This document shows positions 1-9,466 of a stretch of 64,000 bases of DNA, piece after piece. The stretch covers positions 682,001 through 746,000 of the forward strand of contig WOYE01000009.1 in the NCBI GenBank assembly GCA_009740415.1, in the 5' to 3' direction. A program made the position numbers and the translations under genes. Within the stretch, counting starts at the first letter, position 1, and every line of letters begins with the position of its first letter. Under the pieces are notes generated by a model that made no database searches, was not told the DNA's origin, and was given only the letters and a program-made list of their open reading frames with translations. The stretch is from Planococcaceae bacterium Storch 2/2-2 (GTDB taxonomy: Bacteria; Bacillota; Bacilli; Bacillales_A; Planococcaceae).

Positions 1-2250
1 GTAACGAATGACGGATACGCGCTTATCGTACGCCCACCGGAAGGCGGGTATGAAGCGGATACGACGTACACGTTAGTCGTTTCAGAACGAGTGACGTCAC
101 AACATCGTAACGAACTTGACCGAACGGTGGAACGAACGTTTCGGACGAATGATACGTTTGAACGAAACGTGTTCGAACCACGGAAACAGAGTGCCAATGC
201 GGTCACGTACGGCGAACGTGTCACAGAGCTGCCTCTCGATACGGTTCAGCTCTTACAGACGGCCGACTATGAAAGCGATTCCTTTACGTTTCAAGGAACG
301 TCGGACGCACTCGCTTCGTTGACGACCGGGGATATCGTCATTTTCCCACCGACGGATGAGTACCCGTTCGGTTGGTCGAAAGAAATTGTGAAACGGACGT
401 CAACCGGCAACAAAACGACGTGGAAAACGAAAGAACCAGCACTCGAGGACGTCATTGCGTCGATCGACATTTCTCAACTGTTGGAACTAACGGCAGATGA
501 CTTAGCGGTTAACCGCGACGTTCATACCGTGATTGCTTCCGAAGCGACAGATGACGAGCGAACGTTTCAAATGGCAAACGAAGAAGATGGAACGATCGGG
601 ACGATGACATTTGCGGAGGAAGACGGGGAGCCTGTCATTCGATTCGCCAACGTCGAGTTATCAAACGAACGGGACATTCATATCGAACACGAAGATACGG
701 TTCACCTTCTCGTAGACGGTACTGTGACGTTTCATCAGCCAACGGTCGGCATCGATTTTCAAGGAATACCGATCGTTAGTACGTTGGAACATCTCTCGTT
801 TGAAAGCGGTGCTACAGTCGAGCTTGAAACGAGTGTCGGTGTGAAAACGGAGAACGAGTGGAAAAAACGGTTTAACACCGGGGTCGCCTTTCCGATTCGA
901 GCCGCTGGAGTCGCCGGAGCGGATATTCAATTTTTCATTCAGTTCGGTTTAGAAGGTGAAGCGACGCTGACGTATGAAATCGGAGCGGATCTCGCGTATG
1001 CGGCAGGGGTTACGAAAGTAGATGACGATTATGAATGGTTCAACGATTCGAACGTCACGCCGACTCCGTCTGATTGGAAATTTAAAGGATCCGTCGAAGG
1101 GACGTTGGCGGTCGGACCGGAAGTAGAAGCGAAAGTCGCTCAATTTACACTCGCTTCGTTCGACGTCGCTGCCGGGTACCGGATGAACGTATCTGGACAT
1201 TTGAGTCCGACGGAGGCGTGCTATACGATGAAAGATGACTTGTTCATTGAAGCGCATTCTGCCATCGGACGTGGGAAGTTAACGATCGAAGCGGACTATC
1301 CGTTACTCAGTCAACCGCTCAGCGTGTCATCGACGTGTGACTTCGATCAACTGATCGCTCAACCGATCCGCTTACCGGTCGGTGGCACCGCAAATATTGA
1401 ATTGTTCGGTGTCGATCGTCATTCCAACATCGAGCCGCTCGATTTAGTGCAATGGAACGTATCGTACACGGTCGACCAACCGCGTATTGTAGCCGTGAAC
1501 CGCCTCGGGAAGGTACGAGCGCTTTCAAAAGGCATCAACGGTCAAACGACGACGATTCGAGCGACGTACGAAAACGAAAGTGGCAAAACGGTTGAAACGC
1601 TCATTCCCGTTGAACTCGTCAATGAATGGCACAATGCGTGGATGCAAGACGTCATCCGCTCGACGCAATCGTCGATCCGTGACATATTATCGAGCGCCGA
1701 AGTCGTAAATGGAGCGTACGGACCGTTCGAATCACTTGAAGGCTCCCTCCGTCACGTCGTCTCTGAACGCTACATGCCTACATTGAAACAGTATTATGAA
1801 AACAACATGCACCCAACGGTTGGGTTGTATTTGTTCATGTACGAAGAAGCGTTTCCTCTCTACTTTAACGTCGCCAAACGAGACCCTGGACGCTTCGTCG
1901 TCGAAACGGTTCTTCCGCCGAGTGATCGAAACGGCGGTACGCGAAACGTCTATTCGTTCATTACAGAACAAGGCGAATGGAAGTTAGACAACTTCGTAGA
2001 AACACCGCTCGAACCATCCGGCATCGTCCTTCAAGCGTCGCCGAACGGAGCGAAACAATATATTACGAACCGCCTCATTGCGGACGGGGCATTCGATGAA
2101 AAGAAGGATAAACTGACGTTCCAAAAAGTCGGTGAAGATCAAAGAAACGGCCGCCTCATGACGTACTATACATTCGAACATACGCATGCTTACGGATCAA
2201 ACAAATTTAAGTATTACGTACAAGATGGTTATTACACGAACTTCCATTAA
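1..2250 (+). CDS. Large Ig-domain surface protein (5' end outside window)
   Basis: The reading frame is open from base 1, so the true start lies upstream; the GTG at 91 is internal. The first visible residues (YEADTTYTLVVSE then a T-rich strand) look like the end of an SbsA-type bacterial Ig-like domain. Next comes a short domain with a GDIVIFPPTDEYPFG core, of a kind seen in secreted Bacillales proteins, then a long beta-rich region. A Big_2-like module with the pattern 'P-R-I-V-A-V-N-R-L-G-K-V-R-A-L-S-K-G' follows near residues 470-510. The C-terminal 200 residues are mixed alpha/beta and unrecognised. No membrane anchor or LPXTG motif is present at the C terminus, so the protein is probably secreted or held by N-terminal domains outside the window. 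A strong terminator follows, and no partner gene is obvious. Confidence 0.8.
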   Translation, partial: VTNDGYALIVRPPEGGYEADTTYTLVVSERVTSQHRNELDRTVERTFRTNDTFERNVFEPRKQSANAVTYGERVTELPLDTVQLLQTADYESDSFTFQGTSDALASLTTGDIVIFPPTDEYPFGWSKEIVKRTSTGNKTTWKTKEPALEDVIASIDISQLLELTADDLAVNRDVHTVIASEATDDERTFQMANEEDGTIGTMTFAEEDGEPVIRFANVELSNERDIHIEHEDTVHLLVDGTVTFHQPTVGIDFQGIPIVSTLEHLSFESGATVELETSVGVKTENEWKKRFNTGVAFPIRAAGVAGADIQFFIQFGLEGEATLTYEIGADLAYAAGVTKVDDDYEWFNDSNVTPTPSDWKFKGSVEGTLAVGPEVEAKVAQFTLASFDVAAGYRMNVSGHLSPTEACYTMKDDLFIEAHSAIGRGKLTIEADYPLLSQPLSVSSTCDFDQLIAQPIRLPVGGTANIELFGVDRHSNIEPLDLVQWNVSYTVDQPRIVAVNRLGKVRALSKGINGQTTTIRATYENESGKTVETLIPVELVNEWHNAWMQDVIRSTQSSIRDILSSAEVVNGAYGPFESLEGSLRHVVSERYMPTLKQYYENNMHPTVGLYLFMYEEAFPLYFNVAKRDPGRFVVETVLPPSDRNGGTRNVYSFITEQGEWKLDNFVETPLEPSGIVLQASPNGAKQYITNRLIADGAFDEKKDKLTFQKVGEDQRNGRLMTYYTFEHTHAYGSNKFKYYVQDGYYTNFH

Positions 2251-2253
2251 GTG

Positions 2254-2289
2254 AAACGAGTAGAAGCACACCTCTTCTACTCGTTTTTT
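2254..2289 (+). terminator. Rho-independent terminator after the surface protein gene
   Basis: A perfect 13-bp stem (2254-2266 with 2274-2286) and a 7-base loop, followed by a T run, begins 4 bases after the stop codon. Confidence 0.9.
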
Positions 2290-2439
2290 CATTATACAGC
2301 TCTTTAGTTTACATAATATTATTATTAGAATGTATAGTGTATAAGTTCCCGCCAAAAAAGGGGTTTTCAATCTTTCCTTGATTTTCCAATGAATGGATGA
2401 CTACAATTGGATCGATGTCCAAATGAGGAGGTGATGAAC

Positions 2440-2769
2440 ATGTTAGTATTTTTGAGCGGGATGGGAGGATTGTTTACTAGCTTTCTTCTCCGTTACAGCA
2501 GCCCGGAGGAAATAAACAGCGTATATGGTTACCGAACGAAAAAAGCAATGAGTGATCCTAGACTTTGGAAATTCGCGCAAAAGTACTCGGCTAAAATGTT
2601 TGGTATAATTGCAATCTTGAATATCATCATCGGTTTATTCCTCATGATGTTCGTAACGTATAGCAATGACAATTACTTGTTTTTTGAATTAGGATGGGCG
2701 GTTCTTTCTAGTGTACCCGCTTTTTTATTAACAGAGCTCAAATTGAGGCAAATGGAGAAAACGTTTTAA
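2440..2769 (+). CDS. SdpI-family membrane protein
   Basis: About 109 residues when started at the ATG at 2440, which sits 6 bases after GAGGAGGTG; longer starts would bury this ribosome site. The N-terminal helix is hydrophobic. The segment NSVYGYRTKKAMSDPRLWKF matches the conserved loop of the SdpI C-terminal family (yGyRT...W..A), and two further membrane helices follow (about 60-80 and 87-105). In Bacillus subtilis SdpI gives immunity to the SdpC toxin, but short SdpI-like proteins are widespread and most have no known toxin partner. No sdpABC-like genes are visible here, so the immunity role is not established. Confidence 0.75.
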   Translation: MLVFLSGMGGLFTSFLLRYSSPEEINSVYGYRTKKAMSDPRLWKFAQKYSAKMFGIIAILNIIIGLFLMMFVTYSNDNYLFFELGWAVLSSVPAFLLTELKLRQMEKTF

Positions 2770-2957
2770 CCGATTTTTCTTTTGTAATCTACGCTTTCCA
2801 CTCCTCCATGCTTTTTTGACACTTGCTCGTAGCGCGCCTCCCCCTTGCTACGTTGCTCTCAAGCATCCTATTTCGCGAGAGGTTGCGGACGATCGCTTCA
2901 CGCCTTGTCTGCCCATCCGAAGGGACGGCACACCCCCAACAACGATGATCGAATCAA

Positions 2958-2986
2958 AAAAGAAGCAGCAATTCGCTACTTCTTTC
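2958..2986 (-). terminator. Terminator overlapping the small membrane protein stop
   Basis: On the minus strand an 11-bp stem (one G-T pair) built from AAAGAAGTAGC and GCTGCTTCTTT ends in a T run. The stem starts inside the stop codon of the gene at 2976-3149. The stretch 2770-2957 holds no convincing gene. Confidence 0.7.
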
Positions 2987-3149
2987 GAGTTCGTCCGTCA
3001 CGTGTCATTTGCTCGGACAAGTTTTGTAAATCACGGGTGAACGCTTTCGCCCGTGCGTCCGCTTCTTTCAATAAGCGAACGAGGACGTAAAAGACGAACA
3101 CGACCATGACAAATAAAGCGAGGGTAATGATCAGCCAACCGGTCGACAT
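2976..3149 (-). CDS. Small single-span membrane protein (57 aa)
   Basis: An ATG-started 57-residue frame. Residues 4-27 form one strongly hydrophobic helix (STGWLIITLALFVMVVFVFY) and a charged amphipathic tail follows (EADARAKAF...REGRTRKK-like). A modest GAGGCGG ribosome site lies upstream and a terminator begins at the stop codon, so the gene looks like a complete unit. It lies downstream of, and in the same direction as, the SUKH immunity gene, about 60 bases away, so it could be the last gene of that operon or independent. I do not recognise a family; it could be a YtzI- or YneK-like anchor protein. Confidence 0.6.
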   Translation of the reverse strand: MSTGWLIITLALFVMVVFVFYVLVRLLKEADARAKAFTRDLQNLSEQMTRDGRTRKK

Positions 3150-3209
3150 GAAACCGCCTCTTTCTTCACTTTTCTAAAGTGTATCGAATCGAGGCGGTTC
3201 GTGCAACGC

Positions 3210-3626
3210 TTACGTCGTTTGGAACGATGCCCAAAACGCCTCCCACGACGGCGCGATCGGTTCGATCGTATGCTTCTCTTCCGCTTCGATCCAGACGACG
3301 GCTGCCTCATCTTCGAGCGGGTCGAATTGAAGCGCAATCCAGTTGCCGAAGTTGTCGTTCATGAACGGCAAAACGTTATGCAGTTGTTCATATTGCATAT
3401 GACGCATCGCATCCCACACGTTTTCGTCCTCTTCCTCGTTCCACGATAAAAGTGCTTTCACTTCGTGTACGTCTCCATCGACGACATACGTCGGTGGCAA
3501 TGGGTACGCCCCGTTATGCGCTTCGACGAGTTCACGTAACGGGGTTGGTACCGACACGTGATACCGTTGTTCAAACTGTTGAAACACGTCTTTCGATTGT
3601 AAAGGGGTTGCATATTTCCATTCCAT
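3210..3626 (-). CDS. SUKH (SMI1/KNR4) immunity protein
   Basis: About 138 residues; the ATG at 3626 is preferred because AGGAGG lies 8 bases upstream, while the ATG two codons earlier is too close to it. The pattern fits the SUKH superfamily: an N-terminal helix (FEQRYHVSVPTPLRELVEAHNG), a strand/loop with NDNFGNWIALQFDP, then VVWIEAEEKHTIEPIAPSWEAF near the end. SUKH proteins are the commonest immunity proteins of polymorphic toxin systems and often neutralise HNH/endonuclease-VII-type nucleases. The gene starts 12 bases after the WHH nuclease gene, the expected toxin-then-immunity order. Specific binding to this toxin is inferred from position. Confidence 0.88.
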   Translation of the reverse strand: MEWKYATPLQSKDVFQQFEQRYHVSVPTPLRELVEAHNGAYPLPPTYVVDGDVHEVKALLSWNEEEDENVWDAMRHMQYEQLHNVLPFMNDNFGNWIALQFDPLEDEAAVVWIEAEEKHTIEPIAPSWEAFWASFQTT

Positions 3627-3638
3627 GTTCATTTCCTC

Positions 3639-4202
3639 CTATCGGTGATCCGAGCCGCCGCCCCAAATGTTGCGGCCCCCGGTATGGCGAACTTGTTGGT
3701 GTGTGTTAGCGTCTACGAGTTGTAATTTCCCTGGCGTTTCGTGATGGTGCCAAACGTACCCTTTCGGAACGAGCCCATCGTTAATTTGTTCTTTTTGGAC
3801 CTCGGTAAATTTCCCTGCCAATTCCGGATCGTTTTGGATCGCTTCTTTCAACTGCTCGTTCGCGATCGATTTATGTTTCACATCGGATGCTTGCCACTCA
3901 CTTTGTGGCAGTTCCGCATCAAAGGCCGAATCAAACTCAGGAAATACCCCTTCCACTTTTTCACCATGTTCGTTCATCGTCACTTGCCGCTCCATCTTGA
4001 CGTCTGTGCCTGGAACGTAGCGTCCTTCATATTTATCGTTGATCGTTCTCCGTTGTTCGGCCGTTTCATCTAAAACAGGTGTTTCGACCTTTTCAGAAAC
4101 GTCTGTTCCTTCATTCGGTTTGAGCCGCTCCATCGAATCTTGAGATGGCTTCACCTCACTCTTTTTCACTTCGCCGAACATCTTTCCAATGTTTCCAACC
4201 AT
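3639..4202 (-). CDS. WHH-motif HNH/Endo VII nuclease toxin
   Basis: 187 residues with a strong AAGGAGGAGGACGA ribosome site; the first 37 bases overlap the end of the HerA-like gene. The C-terminal 45 residues carry the signature GYVWHHHETPGKLQLVDANT followed by HQQVRHTGG, which matches the WHH/treble-clef nuclease branch of the HNH/Endo VII superfamily used as the toxic tip of polymorphic toxins. The N-terminal 140 residues are charged and low in hydrophobic content, with no LXG, WXG100 or signal peptide, so classical Esx or Sec export is not obvious. With the SUKH gene behind it, this is a toxin-immunity pair. Predicted activity is metal-dependent DNA (or RNA) cleavage. Confidence 0.87.
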   Translation of the reverse strand: MVGNIGKMFGEVKKSEVKPSQDSMERLKPNEGTDVSEKVETPVLDETAEQRRTINDKYEGRYVPGTDVKMERQVTMNEHGEKVEGVFPEFDSAFDAELPQSEWQASDVKHKSIANEQLKEAIQNDPELAGKFTEVQKEQINDGLVPKGYVWHHHETPGKLQLVDANTHQQVRHTGGRNIWGGGSDHR

Positions 4203-7200
4203 TCGTCCTCCTCCTTCTCACGTTGGATGTCGTACCACGTGTGGAACAATGCCTCATCATGGACATACAGCAAACTTCCGATTATTTTATGATAATGCGA
4301 TCGCACAGTGTGTGACACGTGATAATCAAGCCAACGTCTCAACTGCGCATCGTCCGCTCCTGCATAAATGACCGCTTCTTGTCCATTTAAATAATGATAT
4401 AAAAAGACCGCTATTTCGTACGGGTCATCCGTCTTGTTCCGATACCACGCTTTTAATGCATCGGACAATTTACTTTGATAGACGAGCCGTTGAGCGAGTT
4501 CGTTTGCCTCGTGACTCTTTTTCTCGAAACACCCTTGCACAACTTCTGTTTTTTCTTGACGCAATTGTTTCATCCGTGCCCGTGCATCGTACGTATAATC
4601 GTCCGCTCGGTGAGTCGATGCATCGAAGTAATCGATTTTTCCTAAAACCGGTTGCAACCAGTCGTTTTGATAAATGACCGCTACCCCGCGTTCCAATTTC
4701 GGAATTTCATCAATTTGGGCTTGCGTTAAAGCGGCGGCTTGGCCGACATCCGTCCGGTCTTGCCCTTCCGGCAAACGCATGATCAACTTCGTATTCGTAT
4801 TTCGAATGACGGACGGGTCGAGTAAATTCGGCGATTGGTCAGCGATGATGAACCCCTCCCCATACGTGCGCATTTCTGCGATTCCGTTGGTGATCATTTC
4901 AACCGACTGCGCTTGGAGTTGACTCCCTTCGCCCGACCGTTCAACTCGCTTCAACAAATGGTGCGCTTCTTCCAATACGGTAACATGTTGAAGTGGTACG
5001 TTCATCGCTTGTTCGCCTGCTCGTTTCCGCTCGGTGGCTTGATGCATGCGGTATTCTTTGAGACGCATGAATAAAATTCCCATCAATAACGACTTCGTTT
5101 CACTTGAGGCGACTCGACTTAAGTCGATGATGCAGGATGCGTCAAATAAGAGGTCGGACGGAATTTCATCACTGACAAGTATTTGACCAGCGAGCCCATT
5201 TTGTAGCGAACGAACACGTGTGATGAGAGAACCGGTGTAATTGCCTTTTACTTCTTCCGAGTAATCCGAGGCATCGATCACGTCTCGTAAGGCGTCGACG
5301 ACTTCTTGAAGGGTTGGGTAACGGGGCGGTTCGTTTGTCAATTGAGCTTCGTAAGAAAAAGAATGTTCTAAATTCCATCCACATGCGACATATGCTCGCT
5401 CGACCGCCTCTTTTAACACCGCCGGCATCGCCGCATACATCGGCCAACTCGCATTGAAAATTTCGATGAGTTGATCGATATGCTCTAAGACGTGAATCGT
5501 CGGTGGGAAATAAAAAGGATTGATTTTTAGTAACGGTGCATCGGCTACGTTCGTTCCGAAGACCGATACATCGCGATGACCGCCGAACACGTGACGGTAC
5601 TCTCCTTTGGCTGGTTCAATGACGAGAAATGGAATACCTTGCTGTCGAATTTCATTCAACAGATGATAAATCGTATTGGATTTGCCCGATCCGGTCGTTC
5701 CTGTAATAAACGTATGCATGGCGAGTCGGTCCACATCGAGCACAATCGGTTCACGCTCGACTTGTCCCATATGATAAATAGACCCGAGACGAATCGTACG
5801 AGCCTTCGAATCCGACTCCATCGTTCGAACGTCGCGTCCGAATTCGGCCATTTCGATGACCGGTAAACCAGTAATCGATTTTCGAGGCAAACCGTATGCG
5901 ACTGCGAGCTCCTTCGTATGGATGAGCGTCCCTGCATCGACGACTAACGGATCATTCGGCACTGAAAATAGCGGATGTTCCCACGCTTCGATCGCTCGTA
6001 TCACATGTTCATACGATTCGTTCGTCTCGCCATCGATTTTCGGATACCACACGTTCGTTGCACTATTTTCCAAATACGAATCTTCCCCACGAATGAGCGA
6101 TTGATATGTAGACGCTGCGACGTGAACCGTTTCGGCATCCGGTGATAAAAAGTACGCCGCAAAATTCCACATGCCGTAGTTCTCGGACGCATCGAGTCGC
6201 TCCAATTGTTGATTCGTCCGTTCTAAAATAGACCGCACCCGGAAATTCGTCTGCTCGAGTTGAAGGCTCGTCGTATCCGTTACCGTTTCCGACGTCCCTT
6301 TTGCTCGACTCGACGACCGATTTTTAGAATAGTTTTGACTCACTGTCTCACCAGTAGCGATACTCGAAGACTTCGTTTTCGTTTCCGATTTCGATTGCGT
6401 CGGAATGAAAGCACTCCCTAAACCGATTGCTCCTGCTACGACTGCTCCAATTCCAGCCGTAGCAGGATTAGCTAATAATCCTGCCCCAACCGCAGCAGTC
6501 AACTTTGCACCCGTAATTGCGAGCGTTCCACTTGTTTGTTTCTTAGACGATCCTGTCACTTTCGCTTCGGATGTACTATTTGTTGTCGTTATCGTTTTTG
6601 ACAAACTAGTTCCGATTGTCTCGCCGACTGATTTAGTTAATGTTTCACTCGTTCCACGTGCTTCAGATTGTGACATTGTCCCATTCATTGTTTCAAAAGG
6701 GCTTAGTAGGGTTCCCACTTCTTCATAACCACTTTTTACTTTTTGTAAAGCGTTCGATGAAATAGGATCCGCAATAAACAGACTCGAAAAAGAACGTCCG
6801 TGCATCGCTTCGATAAACTTTTCGAGACCTTGAATATAAGAAGAAGTGGTTTCTTCTTTTAAAGTAGGCAGGCCTGAAACACTTGAAATGACCGGCCTGC
6901 TTCCTTCTTCTGGTTCTATTGTTTTACGAATGGTTGATTGAATGTCACGGCCTCTTAATGATGTCAATGAACTTCCTGGGAACGCTCCTTTCATACTCAT
7001 ATGAAGAGCAGAAGCTGCACTTGTTACATCTTCTGCTACAATCCCTGCATACACGTTCACTGTCGTCCCGTCGCTTTGAAGAAAGAGTACGGCCTTACTC
7101 TGCAAAGCGTGCAATGTCGTCAACACCGTTGAAAGTTTTTCGTACGTATCTTCCTCAAGATCGTATACGATTTTTTCAATATGAAACAATCGATAATGTA

Positions 7201-7342
7201 TCGGCTTCCATAGCGATTGAACCGGTTGCGCGGGAATACGTGACAGTTCATGCAAATACCGTTTATTCAATAACGTGTCAGTCGCTTGTAAAATCATACG
7301 TCCTTGCTCTTCAGTCGTGTACGTTTGTACGGAATGATCCAT
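4166..7342 (-). CDS. HerA/FtsK-superfamily ATPase with membrane-like insert
   Basis: 1058 residues with an AAAGGAGGGG ribosome site. The ATPase core is of the HerA (DUF87) type: Walker A GTTGSGKS with lysine 554, Walker B VTVLEEAHHLL (acidic residues about 791-792), then the HerA-type C-terminal sensor region (IIADQSP, NTNTKLIMRLPEG). The N-terminal 480 residues are unusual. They contain a Ser/Thr-rich low-complexity stretch flanking a Gly/Ala-rich hydrophobic segment at about 272-312, which could insert in or lie on a membrane. The last 150 residues are helical. HerA relatives pump DNA or form rings with nucleases (NurA, SIR2, DUF4297) in defence; FtsK/VirB4 relatives drive secretion. Here it lies between a dynamin-like GTPase and a nuclease toxin, so export or activation of the toxin is plausible but unproven. 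Confidence 0.88.
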   Translation of the reverse strand: MDHSVQTYTTEEQGRMILQATDTLLNKRYLHELSRIPAQPVQSLWKPIHYRLFHIEKIVYDLEEDTYEKLSTVLTTLHALQSKAVLFLQSDGTTVNVYAGIVAEDVTSAASALHMSMKGAFPGSSLTSLRGRDIQSTIRKTIEPEEGSRPVISSVSGLPTLKEETTSSYIQGLEKFIEAMHGRSFSSLFIADPISSNALQKVKSGYEEVGTLLSPFETMNGTMSQSEARGTSETLTKSVGETIGTSLSKTITTTNSTSEAKVTGSSKKQTSGTLAITGAKLTAAVGAGLLANPATAGIGAVVAGAIGLGSAFIPTQSKSETKTKSSSIATGETVSQNYSKNRSSSRAKGTSETVTDTTSLQLEQTNFRVRSILERTNQQLERLDASENYGMWNFAAYFLSPDAETVHVAASTYQSLIRGEDSYLENSATNVWYPKIDGETNESYEHVIRAIEAWEHPLFSVPNDPLVVDAGTLIHTKELAVAYGLPRKSITGLPVIEMAEFGRDVRTMESDSKARTIRLGSIYHMGQVEREPIVLDVDRLAMHTFITGTTGSGKSNTIYHLLNEIRQQGIPFLVIEPAKGEYRHVFGGHRDVSVFGTNVADAPLLKINPFYFPPTIHVLEHIDQLIEIFNASWPMYAAMPAVLKEAVERAYVACGWNLEHSFSYEAQLTNEPPRYPTLQEVVDALRDVIDASDYSEEVKGNYTGSLITRVRSLQNGLAGQILVSDEIPSDLLFDASCIIDLSRVASSETKSLLMGILFMRLKEYRMHQATERKRAGEQAMNVPLQHVTVLEEAHHLLKRVERSGEGSQLQAQSVEMITNGIAEMRTYGEGFIIADQSPNLLDPSVIRNTNTKLIMRLPEGQDRTDVGQAAALTQAQIDEIPKLERGVAVIYQNDWLQPVLGKIDYFDASTHRADDYTYDARARMKQLRQEKTEVVQGCFEKKSHEANELAQRLVYQSKLSDALKAWYRNKTDDPYEIAVFLYHYLNGQEAVIYAGADDAQLRRWLDYHVSHTVRSHYHKIIGSLLYVHDEALFHTWYDIQREKEEDEWLETLERCSAK

Positions 7343-7357
7343 CGGAAACCCCTCCTT

Positions 7358-9466
7358 TTATAATTGGAATTGTTGTTCGATTCGTTCGACAAAAGTTTGA
7401 AGTGCCTGTTGCATATGCTCGATCTGTTGTCGATACGCTCGCTCTTCTTTTTCATACGTTTGTAATGCTTCTTTCACTTCTCTATCATTTCGTCGCGCCT
7501 CCGCTACGTGATGAGGATCAATGAGCTGATGTATGTAAGATTGAGAAGAAATTTCTTCGATTTTCTCACGTACTGGTAGAAGCTGCTGAATGATGTAATC
7601 AAGCGGTGTCGTAATGAAGTCTTGTAATTGATAATTGTACACATAGTTTACATCTCTCCATGCCGATGCACTATTCATAAGGGAAACCAAAGTTTCTAAT
7701 ACGTCATGAAGGAACACGTCGTATGGAAATTGTTCACTTATTTTAAAGTTTACACGTTCATCGAGCTCTTTTAACTGATGATGTGCTTCCTCCAACTTTC
7801 GTTGAAAAACGCGAAAGAAATCTTGAGGTGGTTGTAATGCCAAATCTGTTATTTCACTAAAGCCCGTATCATTCGGTGGTTTGACAACAAGTTGTATATC
7901 GTTTGCACAAAATTGTTGCATGTGCTGTGCATCTTTCCAAGAACGATAATATAAAGCTTGTTGCGTATTCGGTAAATAATTAACGAAACGTTTCGTTGAT
8001 TGAAGCGCATCGATTATTTTTTCAAACGTTTGATCCACATCACGTTTGTACGCAATCGATTTTTCCATTAACGCTTTCCAATAGACATCTTCGTGTTCCA
8101 GCTTCGGTAACTGCGTCCGCTCATAGGACACTCGTGCGCACTCTCGTCCGGCCGATTCCAATTCATTTTTCGCTTCCTGTTGCAACCGTTCTAATAAATC
8201 TCTCAATTGCGTTTGAAGGGCTTCTCGTTCAAGAAGCTGTACAATGGCACGTTCTACAATTGGAATGCCTGTGACAAATACATCTCGTTCATCCGGCAGT
8301 AAACTGTCATACGTCATACGAAGCGTCTCTTTTTCAAACGGCTCTAACGGACAATAGTCCAGCAATTGAAGTTTTTCCAATTCTTCCGAGTACAAAGCTA
8401 ACAACTTTTCATCGCGTGGACGTAACGTTTCGCCTCGTTGTTTCAGTCGAGCAAGCAAGCCAAAATGCGCGCTCACAGGAAACAGTCGAACCGGTCCGAT
8501 GCCGAGCCCTTTTAAAAAGGAGCGAATGTGTTGCAAGCTACGCTCTACATCTTCTGAAGAAGGTAACACGTCCACTTTATTGACGATGAAAAATGTACGA
8601 TCGCCTAAGTTTTTACCAGACTGTTCAAACCACGTTTGGAGCGTTTTTAAATAGTTGGCATCGTCGTCGGTTCCAATTTTTTCAACGTCTAACACGTACA
8701 AAAGAAACGGATGCTCTTCTTGCTCGATAAATCGTTGGATTTCCTCTTTATGTCTGGCGTCTTGATAGTTGTTAGGACCAGGTGTATCGATCAATGTAAT
8801 ACCCATTGAGGCCTTCCCTAAAAATAAAGGGGTCTCGATCGTCATTTGTTTCACGGAAGGATCGGCATTCCAACGTTGAATCGTCTCCAATGAAAGGTGT
8901 TTTTCTTTTTCAATCGTGCCTGATTCATTCGATGCCCACCCGTTTCGTTCTTGAGAGGGATGATCGACGAGGTGAATGAATTTGGATGTTGATGCTAAGT
9001 GGTCTGTCGGTACGAGCTCTTTTCCAATCATCGCATTCAACACAGTCGATTTTCCAGCGCTCATTGTAGCTAATACGTAAATGGACGCGTGAACTTGCTC
9101 CAATTGATCGACATCCGACTGGATGGACGGCGTACGCCACGACTGAAACGGGGTTTCATTCATTTGTTCTCTGACGTAATGAATATTACTTGTTAATTCA
9201 TTCGTTTTTTGGATCGTAATGTTGTTGAACGTTGGCTCACGTTGTATTTGTCGCTGAATGAAATGATATGCATCAAAATCTCCTGAGAAATGAACCGTCC
9301 ATTCGTCATCGTTTAATAAATTGACCAATTCACTCAATATAGGAGAAGCGCTCTGTTCAATCGGCTGTTGAAGATATTGGTAAAGGTTCGAGCTTTGTAG
9401 CGGTTCCTCTTTGTATAAAAGACGACTCGTCTCGGTTTCTCTCATATACTCCCATTGGATAATCAT
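7358..9466 (-). CDS. Dynamin-like GTPase
   Basis: 702 residues. The G domain shows G1 ATMSAGKST (lysine 139), a G2-like threonine/serine region (DHLASTSKF), G3 DTPGPNN (about 226) and G4 NKVD (about 295), which fits bacterial dynamin-like and EngA/YdjA-like large GTPases. The C-terminal 330 residues are long alternating helices typical of a dynamin stalk. There is no membrane helix of its own. The start codon overlaps the stop of the upstream glycine-rich membrane protein gene (TAATG), so translation is coupled and the two products probably work as a pair at the membrane. Bacterial dynamins remodel or patch membranes, and some protect against phage. HerA follows 15 bases downstream. Confidence 0.9.
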   Translation of the reverse strand: MIIQWEYMRETETSRLLYKEEPLQSSNLYQYLQQPIEQSASPILSELVNLLNDDEWTVHFSGDFDAYHFIQRQIQREPTFNNITIQKTNELTSNIHYVREQMNETPFQSWRTPSIQSDVDQLEQVHASIYVLATMSAGKSTVLNAMIGKELVPTDHLASTSKFIHLVDHPSQERNGWASNESGTIEKEKHLSLETIQRWNADPSVKQMTIETPLFLGKASMGITLIDTPGPNNYQDARHKEEIQRFIEQEEHPFLLYVLDVEKIGTDDDANYLKTLQTWFEQSGKNLGDRTFFIVNKVDVLPSSEDVERSLQHIRSFLKGLGIGPVRLFPVSAHFGLLARLKQRGETLRPRDEKLLALYSEELEKLQLLDYCPLEPFEKETLRMTYDSLLPDERDVFVTGIPIVERAIVQLLEREALQTQLRDLLERLQQEAKNELESAGRECARVSYERTQLPKLEHEDVYWKALMEKSIAYKRDVDQTFEKIIDALQSTKRFVNYLPNTQQALYYRSWKDAQHMQQFCANDIQLVVKPPNDTGFSEITDLALQPPQDFFRVFQRKLEEAHHQLKELDERVNFKISEQFPYDVFLHDVLETLVSLMNSASAWRDVNYVYNYQLQDFITTPLDYIIQQLLPVREKIEEISSQSYIHQLIDPHHVAEARRNDREVKEALQTYEKEERAYRQQIEHMQQALQTFVERIEQQFQL

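Noticed and set aside
2816-3090. Plus-strand frames between SdpI-like and SUKH genes
   Set aside because: They run across the minus-strand small membrane gene and its terminator and have no ribosome site.
3639-4202. WXG/LXG-type Esx-secreted toxin
   Set aside because: The N-terminus has no WXG100, LXG or YeeF-like domain and no ESX genes are nearby.
4166-7342. Conjugative coupling protein or VirB4 of an integrative element
   Set aside because: No relaxase, other Tra/Vir proteins or integrase in the neighbourhood; the operon ends in a toxin-immunity pair.
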